Assembly (NCBI GenBank): GCA_044226365.1
Contig: JBGAHE010000024.1
Coordinates: 6,629 to 70,628, forward strand
Length of the DNA stretch: 64,000 nucleotides
Reading direction: 5' to 3'
Source: JALHNI01 sp044226365
GTDB taxonomy: Bacteria; Acidobacteriota; Terriglobia; Bryobacterales; Bryobacteraceae
Shown here: positions 51,724 to 60,998 of the stretch, piece after piece
Position numbering within the stretch: position 1 is the first letter of the stretch
How the letters are laid out: every line of letters begins with the position of its first letter
Position numbers and translations under genes: made by a program
Notes under the pieces: model-generated
Database searches by the model: none
What the model was told of the DNA's origin: nothing
Seen by the model: the letters and a program-made list of their open reading frames with translations, nothing else

Positions 51724-53026
51724 GGGCGGCCTCTTCCTGACGGTAGCGAGTGAGGACGGCTGCGAGGCGGCGGCGCGCGGCGGCGTCTTCGATCGGGCGC
51801 GTCTCGAGTGGGTCGGCGCTCCAGTTGTAGAGGCGGCCATCTTCGTAGAGTTTGAAGCGACGGTCGAAAACAAAGCGCTCGGTGCGGGTCCAGCGCTCTT
51901 TGTCGTGGCCGGGGCGAGGGTCGTACCAACTGTAGATCCAGTCGCGGGGATGACCGCGCTCGCCGCGGAGTTGGGGTAGGAAGCTGCGGCCATCGAGTTT
52001 GTCCATCGAGGCGGCGGAAATGCCAGCGGCGGCGCAGAGGGTGGGCAGGAAGTCACAGGAATCGATGAGATCCTCGCAGACGCGGCCGGCGGGGATGGTG
52101 CGGGGCCATTGAGCGATCAGGGGGACGTGCATGCCAGCGTCGGTGGTGTCGCCCTTGCCGCCGACGAAGTCGCGGCCGGCCAAACGTGAAGTGATTTTGG
52201 AAAGCGTGCCGTTGTCGCCGTAGAACAGCACCAGCGTGTTTTCGGCTAAGCTGAGTTCGCCGAGGCGAGTGAGTATCCGGCCGACGATGCCGTCCAGGTA
52301 TTCGACTTGATCCTTGAAGTATTTAGGATCGTTCTTGAGGCGATTCGGGGTGTTCCAGTCCGCACTCAGTGGAGTGGGCGTGAACGGATCGTGAGTCAGT
52401 GCCAGGGGGAAGTAAGCAAACCATGGCTCGGTGCGGTGCTGCTCGATGAAGCGCAGGAGAAAGTCAGCGGAGACGTCATCGCCGTAGCGATCTTTCTGGG
52501 CGGGGTAAAGGCGGCCGTTTTCGTAGTAAGTCGGATTGCCGTAACGGGAGCCTTTGTCTTCGGTGTGGTGAGCGTGCCAGACCGAGTAGGCATCGAAGCC
52601 GGCGTCTTCGATGCGCTGTCCTTTCCCGCGCCACTGCGGTTCGAAGTCCGGCGGGTTGTAACTCCAGAATTGCCACTTACCCGCGATGGCGGTGCGGTAA
52701 CCCTGATCGCGAAACAGATGGCCGAAGGTACGTTCGCGAGGATCCATGAGACCGAAGGCGCGCCAGTTGCGGAAGTTGGACTTGCCCGTCATCAGTTGGA
52801 GGCGGGTGGGTGTGCAAAGGGGCTGCGCGAAGGCCGAGGTGAATCGGATGCCGCGCGCGGCCATGGCATCCAGGGCGGGGGTGCGATAACTCTGGCCGCC
52901 ATTGCAGCCGACGCATTCGTAACCGAAGTCGTCGGCGAGAAGGAGCAGGATGTTGGGGCGGCGGCGCGGGGCCGCCCCGAGAGTAGAGGCGGCCACCGTC
53001 TGCAAGAACTGGCGGCGGGAAGGCAT
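51695..53026 (-). CDS. Sulfatase (formylglycine type) with Tat-like signal
   Basis: A 443-residue alkaline-phosphatase-superfamily sulfatase. The start SRRQFLQTVAASTLG is a Tat-type signal. ILLLLADDFGYE supplies the first metal-binding Asp pair, and Cys71 in PLCTPTRLQLMTG is the formylglycine site (C-x-P-x-R). Downstream motifs include GKWQFW and the metal site FYGDNGT. Cys-type sulfatases need conversion of this Cys by a formylglycine-generating enzyme or anSME, and none is seen in the window. It is probably periplasmic or surface-bound and acts on sulfated glycans. It is convergent with the giant protein gene, overlapping by 29 bp. Confidence 0.92.
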   Translation of the reverse strand: MPSRRQFLQTVAASTLGAAPRRRPNILLLLADDFGYECVGCNGGQSYRTPALDAMAARGIRFTSAFAQPLCTPTRLQLMTGKSNFRNWRAFGLMDPRERTFGHLFRDQGYRTAIAGKWQFWSYNPPDFEPQWRGKGQRIEDAGFDAYSVWHAHHTEDKGSRYGNPTYYENGRLYPAQKDRYGDDVSADFLLRFIEQHRTEPWFAYFPLALTHDPFTPTPLSADWNTPNRLKNDPKYFKDQVEYLDGIVGRILTRLGELSLAENTLVLFYGDNGTLSKITSRLAGRDFVGGKGDTTDAGMHVPLIAQWPRTIPAGRVCEDLIDSCDFLPTLCAAAGISAASMDKLDGRSFLPQLRGERGHPRDWIYSWYDPRPGHDKERWTRTERFVFDRRFKLYEDGRLYNWSADPLETRPIEDAAARRRLAAVLTRYRQEEAALTGRATRPR

Positions 53027-53057
53027 GGGCTCAGTTTAAGCCGTTCTGCTGGCGACT

Positions 53058-55532
53058 TTAGAGATCGAACTCGTACCCCAACAGATAGAGGGTGAACTGC
53101 CCGCCGGCGGCGAGGTAGGCGGGAGTGGCCAGCAGACCATCGTTCGTGGTGATGCGGGGAACTGGCAAGGGGCGGTTAATAGAAGAGCCGTCGGAGAGTT
53201 GGCCTTGCGAGTTGTCGCCCCAAGAAAAGATTTGGGATGCACGAAGGGCGACGCTGTGGTTGTAGCCCGCGTCGACGGCGGTGACCGGACTGAGCGGCGC
53301 GGTGCCGGCCGCGTTCATCACGGTGACGGGCGAGCTTTCATTCGTGAAGGTCGAGTTGTTGCCGAGTTGTCCACGGTCGTCGGCTCCCCAGGCGACGACC
53401 GTGCCGTCCTGCTTGAGCGCGAGGACATGTTGACCGCGAGCGGAGATTTGGATGACGCCGGTGAGGCCAGCGACGGGCCGGGGACGGGAGGCGCAGGGTC
53501 CCTCGAAGCAGGTTTCGGGGGAGCCGGGCCCGTCGCCGAGTTGTCCGGCTGTGTCTTTGCCCCAGCTAAAAACGGCGCCGTCGGAGCGGAGGGCGACAGT
53601 GAGGTCGTCACCCGCGGCGATCGCGACAATGCCGGTGAGGAAGCCGGAGCCGAGCGGGGCCAGCACCTGAGTGGGAGTTTGCTTGGTGACGCCCGGGGTG
53701 GCGACCCCGACTTCACCGAAATTGTTTGCCCCCCAGGCGAAGACCGCGCCATCCGCCCGTAGCGCCACACTATGGCGGTGGCCCGCGGCGATGGCAACGA
53801 TGTCGGTGAGTAGACCGCCGCCGTCCGGGCCGACGACGTTCGCCGGCGTGCTGAAGACCCCGTTAGCCGTGCCCGTACCGAGAGCGAAGCTATTGTTGCT
53901 GCCCCAGGAGACGACCGTGCCATCGGCGCGCAGGGCGAGGCCATGCAGGAGGCCGGCGGAGACCGCGAGGACATTGGTTAGATTGGACGAGCCACCCGGG
54001 GCCTTGAGCGGCGTGAAAACGGCTGCGTTGGTCGTTGAGCCGATGCCTAGCTGGCCGGACGTATTGGAGCCGGCCCCGCGCATGGTGCCATCGGCGAAAC
54101 CGAGGAACTCGGTTTGATGGCCCGCCGCGGCGATGACGGAGCACGCGTCCGAGTTGAAGATACATTGGCTCCGATAGACCGGTTGGGTCGCTTGGAGGCT
54201 GGCGGCAGCGCTGGATTCAGCGCCGTTCGCGGTGACAACCAAGCTGTGAGTGGACCCAGCGGAGACCGCCAGTGCGCCGACCAGGGCGAGGCCGGTGTTG
54301 TCGTCGAGTACGGGGACGGGGCGTTGGCGAGGGACTGCACTGCCGTCGCCGAGGAGGCCGTCGTTGTTGGCACCCCACGAGGAGACCGTTCCGTCAACGG
54401 CCACGGCGACGCTATGGACTGAGCCGGCCGCGATCGACACGATGTTGGCGAGGGCTCCTTTGCCGGTGGAGGTGACCACGGCCCGGGGAGTGGAGGAGTT
54501 GCCCACGGAATCGCCGTTGCCGAGTTGGCCGTCGCTGTCGCTGCCCCAGGCGAGAACGGTGCCATCGCTTCGGAGTGCGAGCGAATGCTGAGCACCACCA
54601 GCCACGGCGATGAGGCGGGTGAAGGGGAGCCCGCGCGCAGCGAGAATCTGAACGGGGACGTTGCGGTTGTCGCCTATCGTTCCTGTACCCAGTTGTCCCG
54701 CCTGATTACGCCCCCAGGTGACCAGCGAGCCATCGGAGCGCAGAGCCAAGCTGTGGTGCCTGCCCGCCGCGATCGCCACCACATCCGTCAGGACGCCGAC
54801 GCCGCCGATGCCCTTCACCTGCACCGGGATGTTGGTCGAACTGGGCGTAGCGCCGCGCCCCAACTGGCCGAAAGCATCGTCGCCCCAGGCCACCACGGTG
54901 CCGTCGTGCCGGAGAGCCAGGCTGAATGACTCGCCGGCGGCAACGGCAATCACGCCGTTCAGCAAACCGACGCCGCCGACGCCAGCGACATTGACTGCAC
55001 TGTGCTGAGTACCACTGACGGCAGGGTTACCGATCTCGCCGACGGTGTTCGTCCCCCAGGCGAGGACCGTGCCGTCCGCGCGGACAGCTAAGGCATGCGT
55101 GCTGCCGGCGGCAATCGCTACTGCGTCGTTGAGAGTCGCGCCGTTCGTGAGGGTCACATTTCGACGTTCCGAACATGGCACGCCAGCGCAAGTGCCACTC
55201 GCCGGGCCGGATCCATCTCCCAGTTGCCCGAGGAGATCGTTGCCGAAAGAACCCACGACGCCATTCGCCGTCAGCATCAGGCTGAAATGGGCCCCGGCGG
55301 CGACTCCCACCACCCGAAAAGAGAAGGGATTGTAGATCGCGCGATTGCGGAAGCCGATACCGCTCGTGTCCGCGAGTTGCCGGGTGGCGTTCAAGCCCCA
55401 GCCTTGAACGCGGCCGAGGTTGGAGCGGACACCGGAGTGATGGGGACGGCTGGAGGAGATTCTGGTCACTCGTTGGCCAAACAGCAGGTTGGCGGTCGCG
55501 GCGCAAAGTAGGAAGAAGCGAAGGGAAGACAT
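53058..55532 (-). CDS. Secreted RCC1-repeat beta-propeller protein
   Basis: An 824-residue protein with a signal peptide (LRFFLLCAATANLLFGQ) and about a dozen RCC1-type repeats of roughly 50-60 residues. Each carries signatures such as VAAGAHFSLMLTANG, IAAGSTHALAVRADGTVLAW, GDDAFGQLGRGA and VAAGRHHSLALRSDG. The set probably forms two seven-bladed propellers. Bacterial RCC1 proteins are usually exported and of unknown partner; no nuclear-type exchange activity should be assumed. The protein ends YLLGYEFDL. Promoter region lies in the ~110-bp gap to the divergent protease gene, which is relatively AT-rich. Confidence 0.88.
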   Translation of the reverse strand: MSSLRFFLLCAATANLLFGQRVTRISSSRPHHSGVRSNLGRVQGWGLNATRQLADTSGIGFRNRAIYNPFSFRVVGVAAGAHFSLMLTANGVVGSFGNDLLGQLGDGSGPASGTCAGVPCSERRNVTLTNGATLNDAVAIAAGSTHALAVRADGTVLAWGTNTVGEIGNPAVSGTQHSAVNVAGVGGVGLLNGVIAVAAGESFSLALRHDGTVVAWGDDAFGQLGRGATPSSTNIPVQVKGIGGVGVLTDVVAIAAGRHHSLALRSDGSLVTWGRNQAGQLGTGTIGDNRNVPVQILAARGLPFTRLIAVAGGAQHSLALRSDGTVLAWGSDSDGQLGNGDSVGNSSTPRAVVTSTGKGALANIVSIAAGSVHSVAVAVDGTVSSWGANNDGLLGDGSAVPRQRPVPVLDDNTGLALVGALAVSAGSTHSLVVTANGAESSAAASLQATQPVYRSQCIFNSDACSVIAAAGHQTEFLGFADGTMRGAGSNTSGQLGIGSTTNAAVFTPLKAPGGSSNLTNVLAVSAGLLHGLALRADGTVVSWGSNNSFALGTGTANGVFSTPANVVGPDGGGLLTDIVAIAAGHRHSVALRADGAVFAWGANNFGEVGVATPGVTKQTPTQVLAPLGSGFLTGIVAIAAGDDLTVALRSDGAVFSWGKDTAGQLGDGPGSPETCFEGPCASRPRPVAGLTGVIQISARGQHVLALKQDGTVVAWGADDRGQLGNNSTFTNESSPVTVMNAAGTAPLSPVTAVDAGYNHSVALRASQIFSWGDNSQGQLSDGSSINRPLPVPRITTNDGLLATPAYLAAGGQFTLYLLGYEFDL

Positions 55533-55644
55533 CGTGGTACCTCGGAGTCAGCATGGAGTAACGGGCGAAGGAAGTCGTCAAGAAGTTGTCAACGTTTCCT
55601 CAGGGAGTTGTCAGGCGCTGAGGTTGCACTAAACTGAGAAGCCA

Positions 55645-56943
55645 ATGCGGTGGTGGAGATCAGGTCGGTGGGGGACGCTCGGGCTAGGAAGCGCGGTGCT
55701 GGCGGGCGCCCAAGCCGTGCCGGACTATCACCTCGGGCCGGAAAAGCTGGCCAAGGCTGAGGTGCTCTACCGGAATGACGTGGTGTCGACGGTGGCGGGG
55801 ACGATGGGCTTGCTGCTGGTGCTGGCCTGGTGGGTGATGAGCGGGGCGAGTGCCCGGCTACGAGATGGGGTGGAAGCGCGCACGGCGCGGGGGTTTAGGC
55901 AGGCTCTGCTGTTCGTGCCCATTGTGGCGTTGAGTCTGCAGGTGGTGAACCTGCCGTTGCGCTGGTATGGACGATCGCTGGCGCTGGCCTACGGACTTTC
56001 CGTGCAGCCGTCGGCATCCTGGTGGGCGGATTGGGTGAAGGCCGAAGCGATCGAGTTGCTGATGGTGAGCGCATTGGCCTGGGGGTTCAACCTGGTGATC
56101 CGTCGACAGCCTCAGCGGTGGTGGCTGTTCGCCTGGCTGGCCTCCATTCCAACAGCGCTGGCGCTGGTGTTTTTCTATCCCCTCGTGGTGGATCCGCTGT
56201 TCCATGAGTTCGACCGGCTGGAGAATCGGCGGCCGCAGTTACTGCCGGAGCTCGAGAAGGTGATGCGGCGCGGCGGCCTGGTGATCGATCGCTCGCGTAT
56301 GTTCGAGATGAAGGCGAGCGACAAGGTGACCACTTACAACGCTTACGTAACGGGGTTGGGCGCCAGCCATCGCGTGGTGGTGTGGGACAGCACGGCGCGG
56401 GACCTGAGCGTGCCTGAAGTGATGTTCGTTTTCGCGCATGAGCAAGGACATTATGTGTTGCAGCACATCTGGCAAGGGCTGGCGTTGACGCTGCTGGGGA
56501 TTCTGCTGGGCTTGTATCTCATGTACCGCCTCGTGGGGGCCATCCTCGCGCGGTGGGGTGCGCGTTGGCAGATCCGCGGGCCGGGGGATTGGGCGGCACT
56601 GCCCTTACTGGCGTTAATCGGTGCGTTGCTGGCAACGGTGGGGCAGCCGATTTCGAGCGCAGTGTCCCGGGAGATTGAGCATCAAGCGGACATCTACGCG
56701 CTCGAGGCGATCCAGGGGCTAGTGCCGGGTTCCTCTGAGATGGCCGCGCGCACGTTTCAAAGGCTAGGCGAGAACTCGCTCACCTATCCGGCGCCACATC
56801 CGTGGTTCGTGGCGTGGACGTACGATCATCGGCCAGTGGGGGAGCGGCTGCGGTTTGCTAACAGCTACCGTCCTTGGGATAGCGGCGAGCCTACGCGCTA
56901 TCTGCCGGCGCTACCCGAGTCGCACGGCGCAGGAACGCGATAG
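55645..56943 (+). CDS. M48 (Ste24/CAAX-protease-like) membrane metallopeptidase
   Basis: A 432-residue integral membrane protease. Zinc motif HEQGH (His265, Glu266, His269) lies in FVFAHEQGHYVLQHIWQG; the third ligand Glu is in REIEHQADIYALEAIQG. Six or seven hydrophobic helices surround it (for example GLLLVLAWWVMSG, ALALVFFYPLVVDPLFHEF). Ste24-type proteases clip proteins in membranes or remove damaged ones; in bacteria the client is usually unknown. The active-site set is complete. Its C-terminus overlaps by 53 bp the end of a convergent VanZ-like gene, so one of the two ends may be imprecise, but both stops are supported. Confidence 0.92.
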   Translation: MRWWRSGRWGTLGLGSAVLAGAQAVPDYHLGPEKLAKAEVLYRNDVVSTVAGTMGLLLVLAWWVMSGASARLRDGVEARTARGFRQALLFVPIVALSLQVVNLPLRWYGRSLALAYGLSVQPSASWWADWVKAEAIELLMVSALAWGFNLVIRRQPQRWWLFAWLASIPTALALVFFYPLVVDPLFHEFDRLENRRPQLLPELEKVMRRGGLVIDRSRMFEMKASDKVTTYNAYVTGLGASHRVVVWDSTARDLSVPEVMFVFAHEQGHYVLQHIWQGLALTLLGILLGLYLMYRLVGAILARWGARWQIRGPGDWAALPLLALIGALLATVGQPISSAVSREIEHQADIYALEAIQGLVPGSSEMAARTFQRLGENSLTYPAPHPWFVAWTYDHRPVGERLRFANSYRPWDSGEPTRYLPALPESHGAGTR

Positions 56944-57244
56944 CCAGCAAGATGCCAGCGGCGTCGGCGGCGAAGTCGAGCCAATCCGGCGAGCGAAACC
57001 GGCTGAGCGACTGAGTGAGTTCGTCGAGCGCAGCCAGGGTAAGGGGGAAGGTCCAGGCGAGGGCGGGACGCGACGGCACGCACCAAGCGAGGGCGAGAGC
57101 GAGAGCGCCGTAAATGGCGAAGTGAGCGACTTTGTCCCAGGGCGCGAGGAAGAGTCCGCGCGGGATGAGATGAAGGTAGGCCAACGTGCTGGCGGTGACG
57201 AAGACGGTGACGACGAGAAATAGTAACAACCGGGGACGGGACAC
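56891..57244 (-). CDS. VanZ-like small membrane protein
   Basis: A 117-residue protein from GTG 57244 with four hydrophobic segments (LLLFLVVTVFVTASTLAYL, HFAIYGALALALAWCV, WTFPLTLAALDELTQS, DFAADAAGILLAIAFL). The pattern DKxxHFxxYGALA, DExTQ and DxxADxxGxxLA is that of VanZ-family proteins, some of which affect glycopeptide resistance, although most are of unknown function. It overlaps the end of the convergent M48 protease gene. Confidence 0.8.
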   Translation of the reverse strand: MSRPRLLLFLVVTVFVTASTLAYLHLIPRGLFLAPWDKVAHFAIYGALALALAWCVPSRPALAWTFPLTLAALDELTQSLSRFRSPDWLDFAADAAGILLAIAFLRRATRVAPADSA

Positions 57245-57284
57245 GCCACCATCATATTGAAAGTACTTTGCAATTACAAGTTAA

Positions 57285-57324
57285 AGGGCAAAAGAAACGG
57301 GCCGTCTCCCGCAAGAGGCGGCCC
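57285..57324 (-). terminator. Rho-independent terminator of the GMC dehydrogenase operon
   Basis: GGGCCGTCTC (57299-57308) pairs with GAGGCGGCCC (57315-57324) around a 6-nt loop with one G-U wobble. Read on the - strand the stem is followed by GTTTCTTTTG. It lies about 10 bp past the stop of the small-subunit gene. Confidence 0.8.
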
Positions 57325-57332
57325 ATTGATGC

Positions 57333-58028
57333 TTAAGCCTTGAAGGGACTGCGGGCCATGGCGTAATCGATCGCCGCCTGTGGCGTTTCGTACTTCGCGT
57401 AGGCACCGTTGCCGACGAAGCCGATGTCCTTGATGCCGATCGGGCTCGTGTAAAAGGCATCGACGGTAAGGCGGCGGCACCAGTCGAAGAAGCGAACCCC
57501 GGGCCCGAGCGTGCCGGCGCGCTGAACGGTGTAGCCGGTGAAGTCGTTGTAGCGGCCACTTTTGCGATAGCCAGCCTCTTCATCGAGACGCTTGCGCTCA
57601 GCATTGTCGGCGGCCACGAGGACGTCCAGCATGTCGGTTTGTTGTTTGGGCGACGCGTTGACGAAGCTCTTCTCGTAGCGGCGGTTCATCTCGGCATCGA
57701 GCCAGGCGAGGCCGCCGTGAAAGATCTCGGCGAGTTTCTCGTTCTGGCTGGAAAGCAGGTCAATGAACTCGGGCGCACCCGCTTCCAAGGCGCTGGCGGA
57801 GACATCGTCCGCCGGGACGATGATCTGAGCCAAGCGTCCGAGCGTCTTGAACTCGGCGGCGGTAAATTCCTTGGGCTTGTACGGTCCTTTGGACTTCTCG
57901 GCCTGAGCGGTGTCGTGAACGTGCTGGGCCGCCAAGGACTCGACGGTGCCGACGGCGAGGGCTCCGGCGGCGATGTTCCGCAAAGCCTCGCGGCGATCTA
58001 ATGCTGCTAATGGTACGTGGTTAGACAT
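57333..58028 (-). CDS. Gluconate 2-dehydrogenase subunit 3-like protein
   Basis: A 231-residue protein of the gluconate 2-dehydrogenase subunit 3 family. The N-terminus has a Tat-like signal (DRREALRNIAAGALAVGTVE). Diagnostic segments are FTAAEFKTLGRLAQIIVPAD, GGLAWLDAEMNRRY, SPKQQTDMLDVL and FYTSPIGIKDIGF. In known enzymes this small subunit is exported with the flavoprotein and needed for its assembly. It overlaps the flavoprotein gene by 8 bp (58021-58028), and its gene comes first to last in the order flavoprotein-after-subunit on the - strand, so the two are coupled. No cytochrome subunit gene is present nearby. Confidence 0.88.
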   Translation of the reverse strand: MSNHVPLAALDRREALRNIAAGALAVGTVESLAAQHVHDTAQAEKSKGPYKPKEFTAAEFKTLGRLAQIIVPADDVSASALEAGAPEFIDLLSSQNEKLAEIFHGGLAWLDAEMNRRYEKSFVNASPKQQTDMLDVLVAADNAERKRLDEEAGYRKSGRYNDFTGYTVQRAGTLGPGVRFFDWCRRLTVDAFYTSPIGIKDIGFVGNGAYAKYETPQAAIDYAMARSPFKA

Positions 58029-59736
58029 TGCCCCTCTTCAATTCTTCATGGAGATAGTCGCAAGCGCGCCAAGCGAGCGCGTTGATGGTCAGGGTGGGGT
58101 TCTTGTCCGGATTGCTGACGAATGAGCCGCCGTCCATGACAAAGAGATTCTTGACTTCGTGCGCCTGGCAGTAGCCATTCAGCACAGAAGTCTTCGCACT
58201 GGCGCCCATGCGGGCGGTGCCAACTTCGTGGATGATGCTGCCGGGGATGGAGATGCCATCGGCTTCGCGCTGCGCGGCGCTCAAACCGGTGACGCGGCCG
58301 CCCATGCCGACGATGATGTCAGCGAAGGTTTTTTCCATGTGGCGGGCCTGCTTCCACTCGTAGTCCGTCCACTTGAAGTGGAACTTGAGCACGGGGATGC
58401 CCCACTGGTCGACGACGCTGTTGTCGATCTCGGTGTAGCTGTGGATGTTGGGAATCATCTCGCCACGGCCGGCGAAGCCGACGTTGCAGCCGTAGGCCTG
58501 GCGAGCCTGCTTCTTCATTTCGGCACCATAGCCATAACGGCGAGCGGCGCCCTGGAAGCTGCCGATGCCGGGCATGCCGTAGCCACCGCCGATTTCGATG
58601 TGGTAGCCGCGGGGGAAGTCCAACTGGTTGTGCTTGTCCCACATCCACCAGGGCATGAAGAGATGCGCGCCGCCGTAGCCGTCCGTGTTGTAGTGCGGCA
58701 TGCCTTCGAGCGCGGGGACGTAGCCGCTTAAGCCGAAGCCGACGGTGTCCATCAGGTAGCGGCCCAGCATACCGCTCCCGTTGGCGATGCCATTGGGGAA
58801 CTCTTTGCTCTTGGAGTTCATCATAATGCGCGAACTTTCGCAGGCGCTGGCGGCGAGGATGACCACCTTACCGCGAACGATCTTGTGTTCGCGAGTGCGC
58901 TTGTCGACGTAAAGAACGCCGGTGGCTTTGCCATTGCCGTTGGTGAGAACTTCGCGCGCCATGGCCATGTCGAGGACCTTGCAGCGGCCCGTCTTCATGG
59001 CGGGGAAAACCTGCACCTGGCTGGAGCTATACGCCGAGGCCGTCTGGCAGCCGCGTCCGCACTGACCGCAGTAATGGCAGGCCGCGCGGCCGTTCAACGG
59101 CTTGGTGATCACGGCGCGACGATTGGCCACGCAGGGAATGCCGAGTTTGTCGCAGCTCTTCTTAACGAGCAGTTCGTGCACCTTGGGTGGCGGAGGCGTA
59201 TGGAAAATGCCATCCGGACAACTGGGGATGCCGTCGCGCGAGCCGGCGATGCCGATGAAGGTTTCGGCTTTGTCGTAGTACGGCGCGATGTCGGAGTAGG
59301 AGATCGGCCAGTCGAAACCGAGTCCGTCCTTGGAATAGGGCTTGAAGTCGTACTCGGAAAAGCGGAACGACATACGGCCGTAGTGGTTAGTGCGCCCCCC
59401 GACGATGCGGGAGCGGAACCAGGTGAACTGGCTGCCTTCACCCACGGTGTACGGTTCGCCATCCAGTTGCCAGCCGCCGCTGGTGGTGGAGAAGTAGCCG
59501 AAAGGCTTGCCTTTGCCGAAGTAATCGGCACCGCCGACGTCGGCGCCACGGTGCGGCACGTCGTAGGGCCATTGATGCTCTTTGAACTCTTTGAACGGAT
59601 CGAGCATGGGACCCGCCTCGAGCAAGGCGACTTTCAGTCCTTTAGCCGTGAGGACATGGGCGGCGGTGCCGCCCCCAGCACCTGAACCAACAATGACGGC
59701 ATCGTACTCTTCCGTAGTCCGGGGAATCTGAGGCAT
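58021..59736 (-). CDS. GMC-family oxidoreductase (gluconate 2-dehydrogenase flavoprotein-like)
   Basis: A 571-residue FAD protein. The dinucleotide site is DAVIVGSGAGGGTAAHVL near the N-terminus; a Cys-rich segment (CHYCGQCGRGCQTAS, about residue 218) is typical of membrane-bound GMC dehydrogenases and may bind a cluster. The C-terminus has GTARMGASAKTSVLNGYCQ, LFVMDGGSFVSNPDKNPTLT and INALAWRACDYL with His/Asn active-site candidates. It probably oxidises a sugar or sugar acid in the periplasm and passes electrons to the respiratory chain. There is no Tat signal on this subunit, so it likely travels with the Tat-bearing small subunit encoded just downstream. Confidence 0.92.
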   Translation of the reverse strand: MPQIPRTTEEYDAVIVGSGAGGGTAAHVLTAKGLKVALLEAGPMLDPFKEFKEHQWPYDVPHRGADVGGADYFGKGKPFGYFSTTSGGWQLDGEPYTVGEGSQFTWFRSRIVGGRTNHYGRMSFRFSEYDFKPYSKDGLGFDWPISYSDIAPYYDKAETFIGIAGSRDGIPSCPDGIFHTPPPPKVHELLVKKSCDKLGIPCVANRRAVITKPLNGRAACHYCGQCGRGCQTASAYSSSQVQVFPAMKTGRCKVLDMAMAREVLTNGNGKATGVLYVDKRTREHKIVRGKVVILAASACESSRIMMNSKSKEFPNGIANGSGMLGRYLMDTVGFGLSGYVPALEGMPHYNTDGYGGAHLFMPWWMWDKHNQLDFPRGYHIEIGGGYGMPGIGSFQGAARRYGYGAEMKKQARQAYGCNVGFAGRGEMIPNIHSYTEIDNSVVDQWGIPVLKFHFKWTDYEWKQARHMEKTFADIIVGMGGRVTGLSAAQREADGISIPGSIIHEVGTARMGASAKTSVLNGYCQAHEVKNLFVMDGGSFVSNPDKNPTLTINALAWRACDYLHEELKRGNV

Positions 59737-59784
59737 GCCTGCTATTGCATCACAAAGTTCGCATGCGCGTTACAGTGGGGAGTG

Positions 59785-60978
59785 ATGGCCGTGGATCCCG
59801 GGAAGAGTCTCATAGTTCGTTGGAGCGAGGGCAAAGCCTCCGATGTGGCATTGCTGAAGTCGCTGAAGGCTGACGCGGTGTGGCTGGACACGCCGCAGCC
59901 GGAGTTCTCGGCGGCTTGCGCGACGGCGGGCATCCCCACGATCGCGACGCTGGAAACGGTGAAAGGCGGCTTGTGGCCGGGCATCCGTAGCGCGGGACGC
60001 CGGAACGGTCCCGAGGGCGAAGTGGCTAGCGCGAGCAGCGAACCTTGGGTAGACGCGAACGGCTATCTGGTGGCGTGTCAGCGAGCCATCGAGCCCGGCA
60101 AGACTCCGGTCCTCGCGTATTCGCAGACGGACCCGGGCCGCATGGTGGCGTTCGAAACGCTCGAGATCGGCTTGGCCGAGGCCTGGATGATGGGCGGCAA
60201 TTCCGCGCTTCAGGTGGAAGATCGTTACCTGCGCGGACTGCGCGCGAACGACAGCAAGGCGCTGGCCGCGTGGAACAAGCTGGCCCGGACAGCGGACTGG
60301 CTGAAGCAGAACCGCAGCCTCTTCGGACATCCGTCGCTGCCCAGCGTGGTGGCTCTCTATGACGGGCGCGGCGGCACTCGAGAGCTCTGCAACCTGCTGT
60401 ATCGGCGCAATGCATCGCCCCGGGTAGTGAGCGCGCCGCCGGCCACTTCGCCACAGATCAAGGCCCTGGTAGCCGCGAGTATCGCGACGCCCGCCCCGGC
60501 GTTGCGCACGGCCATTCTGGCTCATGCCGAGGCAGGGGCCTCGGTGGTGGTGGACGCGGATTGGTGGCGGGAGCCTCGAGCGAAGCTGGTAAAGGAGCAG
60601 GAAGACCGCGCGTTCTATGCTCTCGGCAAAGGCCAGGTGGTGGCCTATCACAAGCGAATCGCCGAGCCCAGCGAGTTTGCGCTCGACGTGATCGACATTG
60701 TGACGCATCGGCAGCGGGCGACGCGTCTGTGGAATGCGCCGGCGATCATTGCCGTGGCCACTGAGGGGGTCCGCGGGGGCGCGATTCTGAACCTGCTGAA
60801 CTATGGGACGGGCGTGCCGCAAGAGATCCAGGCACATATCCAGGGCACATTCAGCAGAGCGTTGATGCGTCAACCGGGGATGACACCCACTACCCTGCCC
60901 GTGGCAAAGCGCGCGACGATGACCGAAGTCTTCGTTCCCAAGCTCGAGCGCGCCTGTAGCATCGAATTCACGGCCTAG
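59785..60978 (+). CDS. Hypothetical protein, possible glycosidase-like barrel (397 aa)
   Basis: A 397-residue soluble protein from ATG 59785 (GGGGAG upstream). The sequence alternates strands and helices as in a TIM barrel followed by a beta domain: SLIVRWSEGKASDVALLKSL, AVWLDTPQPEFSAACATAG, AILAHAEAGASVVVDADWWR, then a C-terminal beta region (AIIAVATEGVRGGAILNLLN). I do not recognise a named family. Absence of a signal peptide suggests cytoplasmic location. The following sulfatase gene starts 20 bp downstream, so they are likely co-transcribed and may act on the same glycan. Confidence 0.6.
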   Translation: MAVDPGKSLIVRWSEGKASDVALLKSLKADAVWLDTPQPEFSAACATAGIPTIATLETVKGGLWPGIRSAGRRNGPEGEVASASSEPWVDANGYLVACQRAIEPGKTPVLAYSQTDPGRMVAFETLEIGLAEAWMMGGNSALQVEDRYLRGLRANDSKALAAWNKLARTADWLKQNRSLFGHPSLPSVVALYDGRGGTRELCNLLYRRNASPRVVSAPPATSPQIKALVAASIATPAPALRTAILAHAEAGASVVVDADWWREPRAKLVKEQEDRAFYALGKGQVVAYHKRIAEPSEFALDVIDIVTHRQRATRLWNAPAIIAVATEGVRGGAILNLLNYGTGVPQEIQAHIQGTFSRALMRQPGMTPTTLPVAKRATMTEVFVPKLERACSIEFTA

Positions 60979-60998
60979 GCTGCGATAAGCTGCAAGCC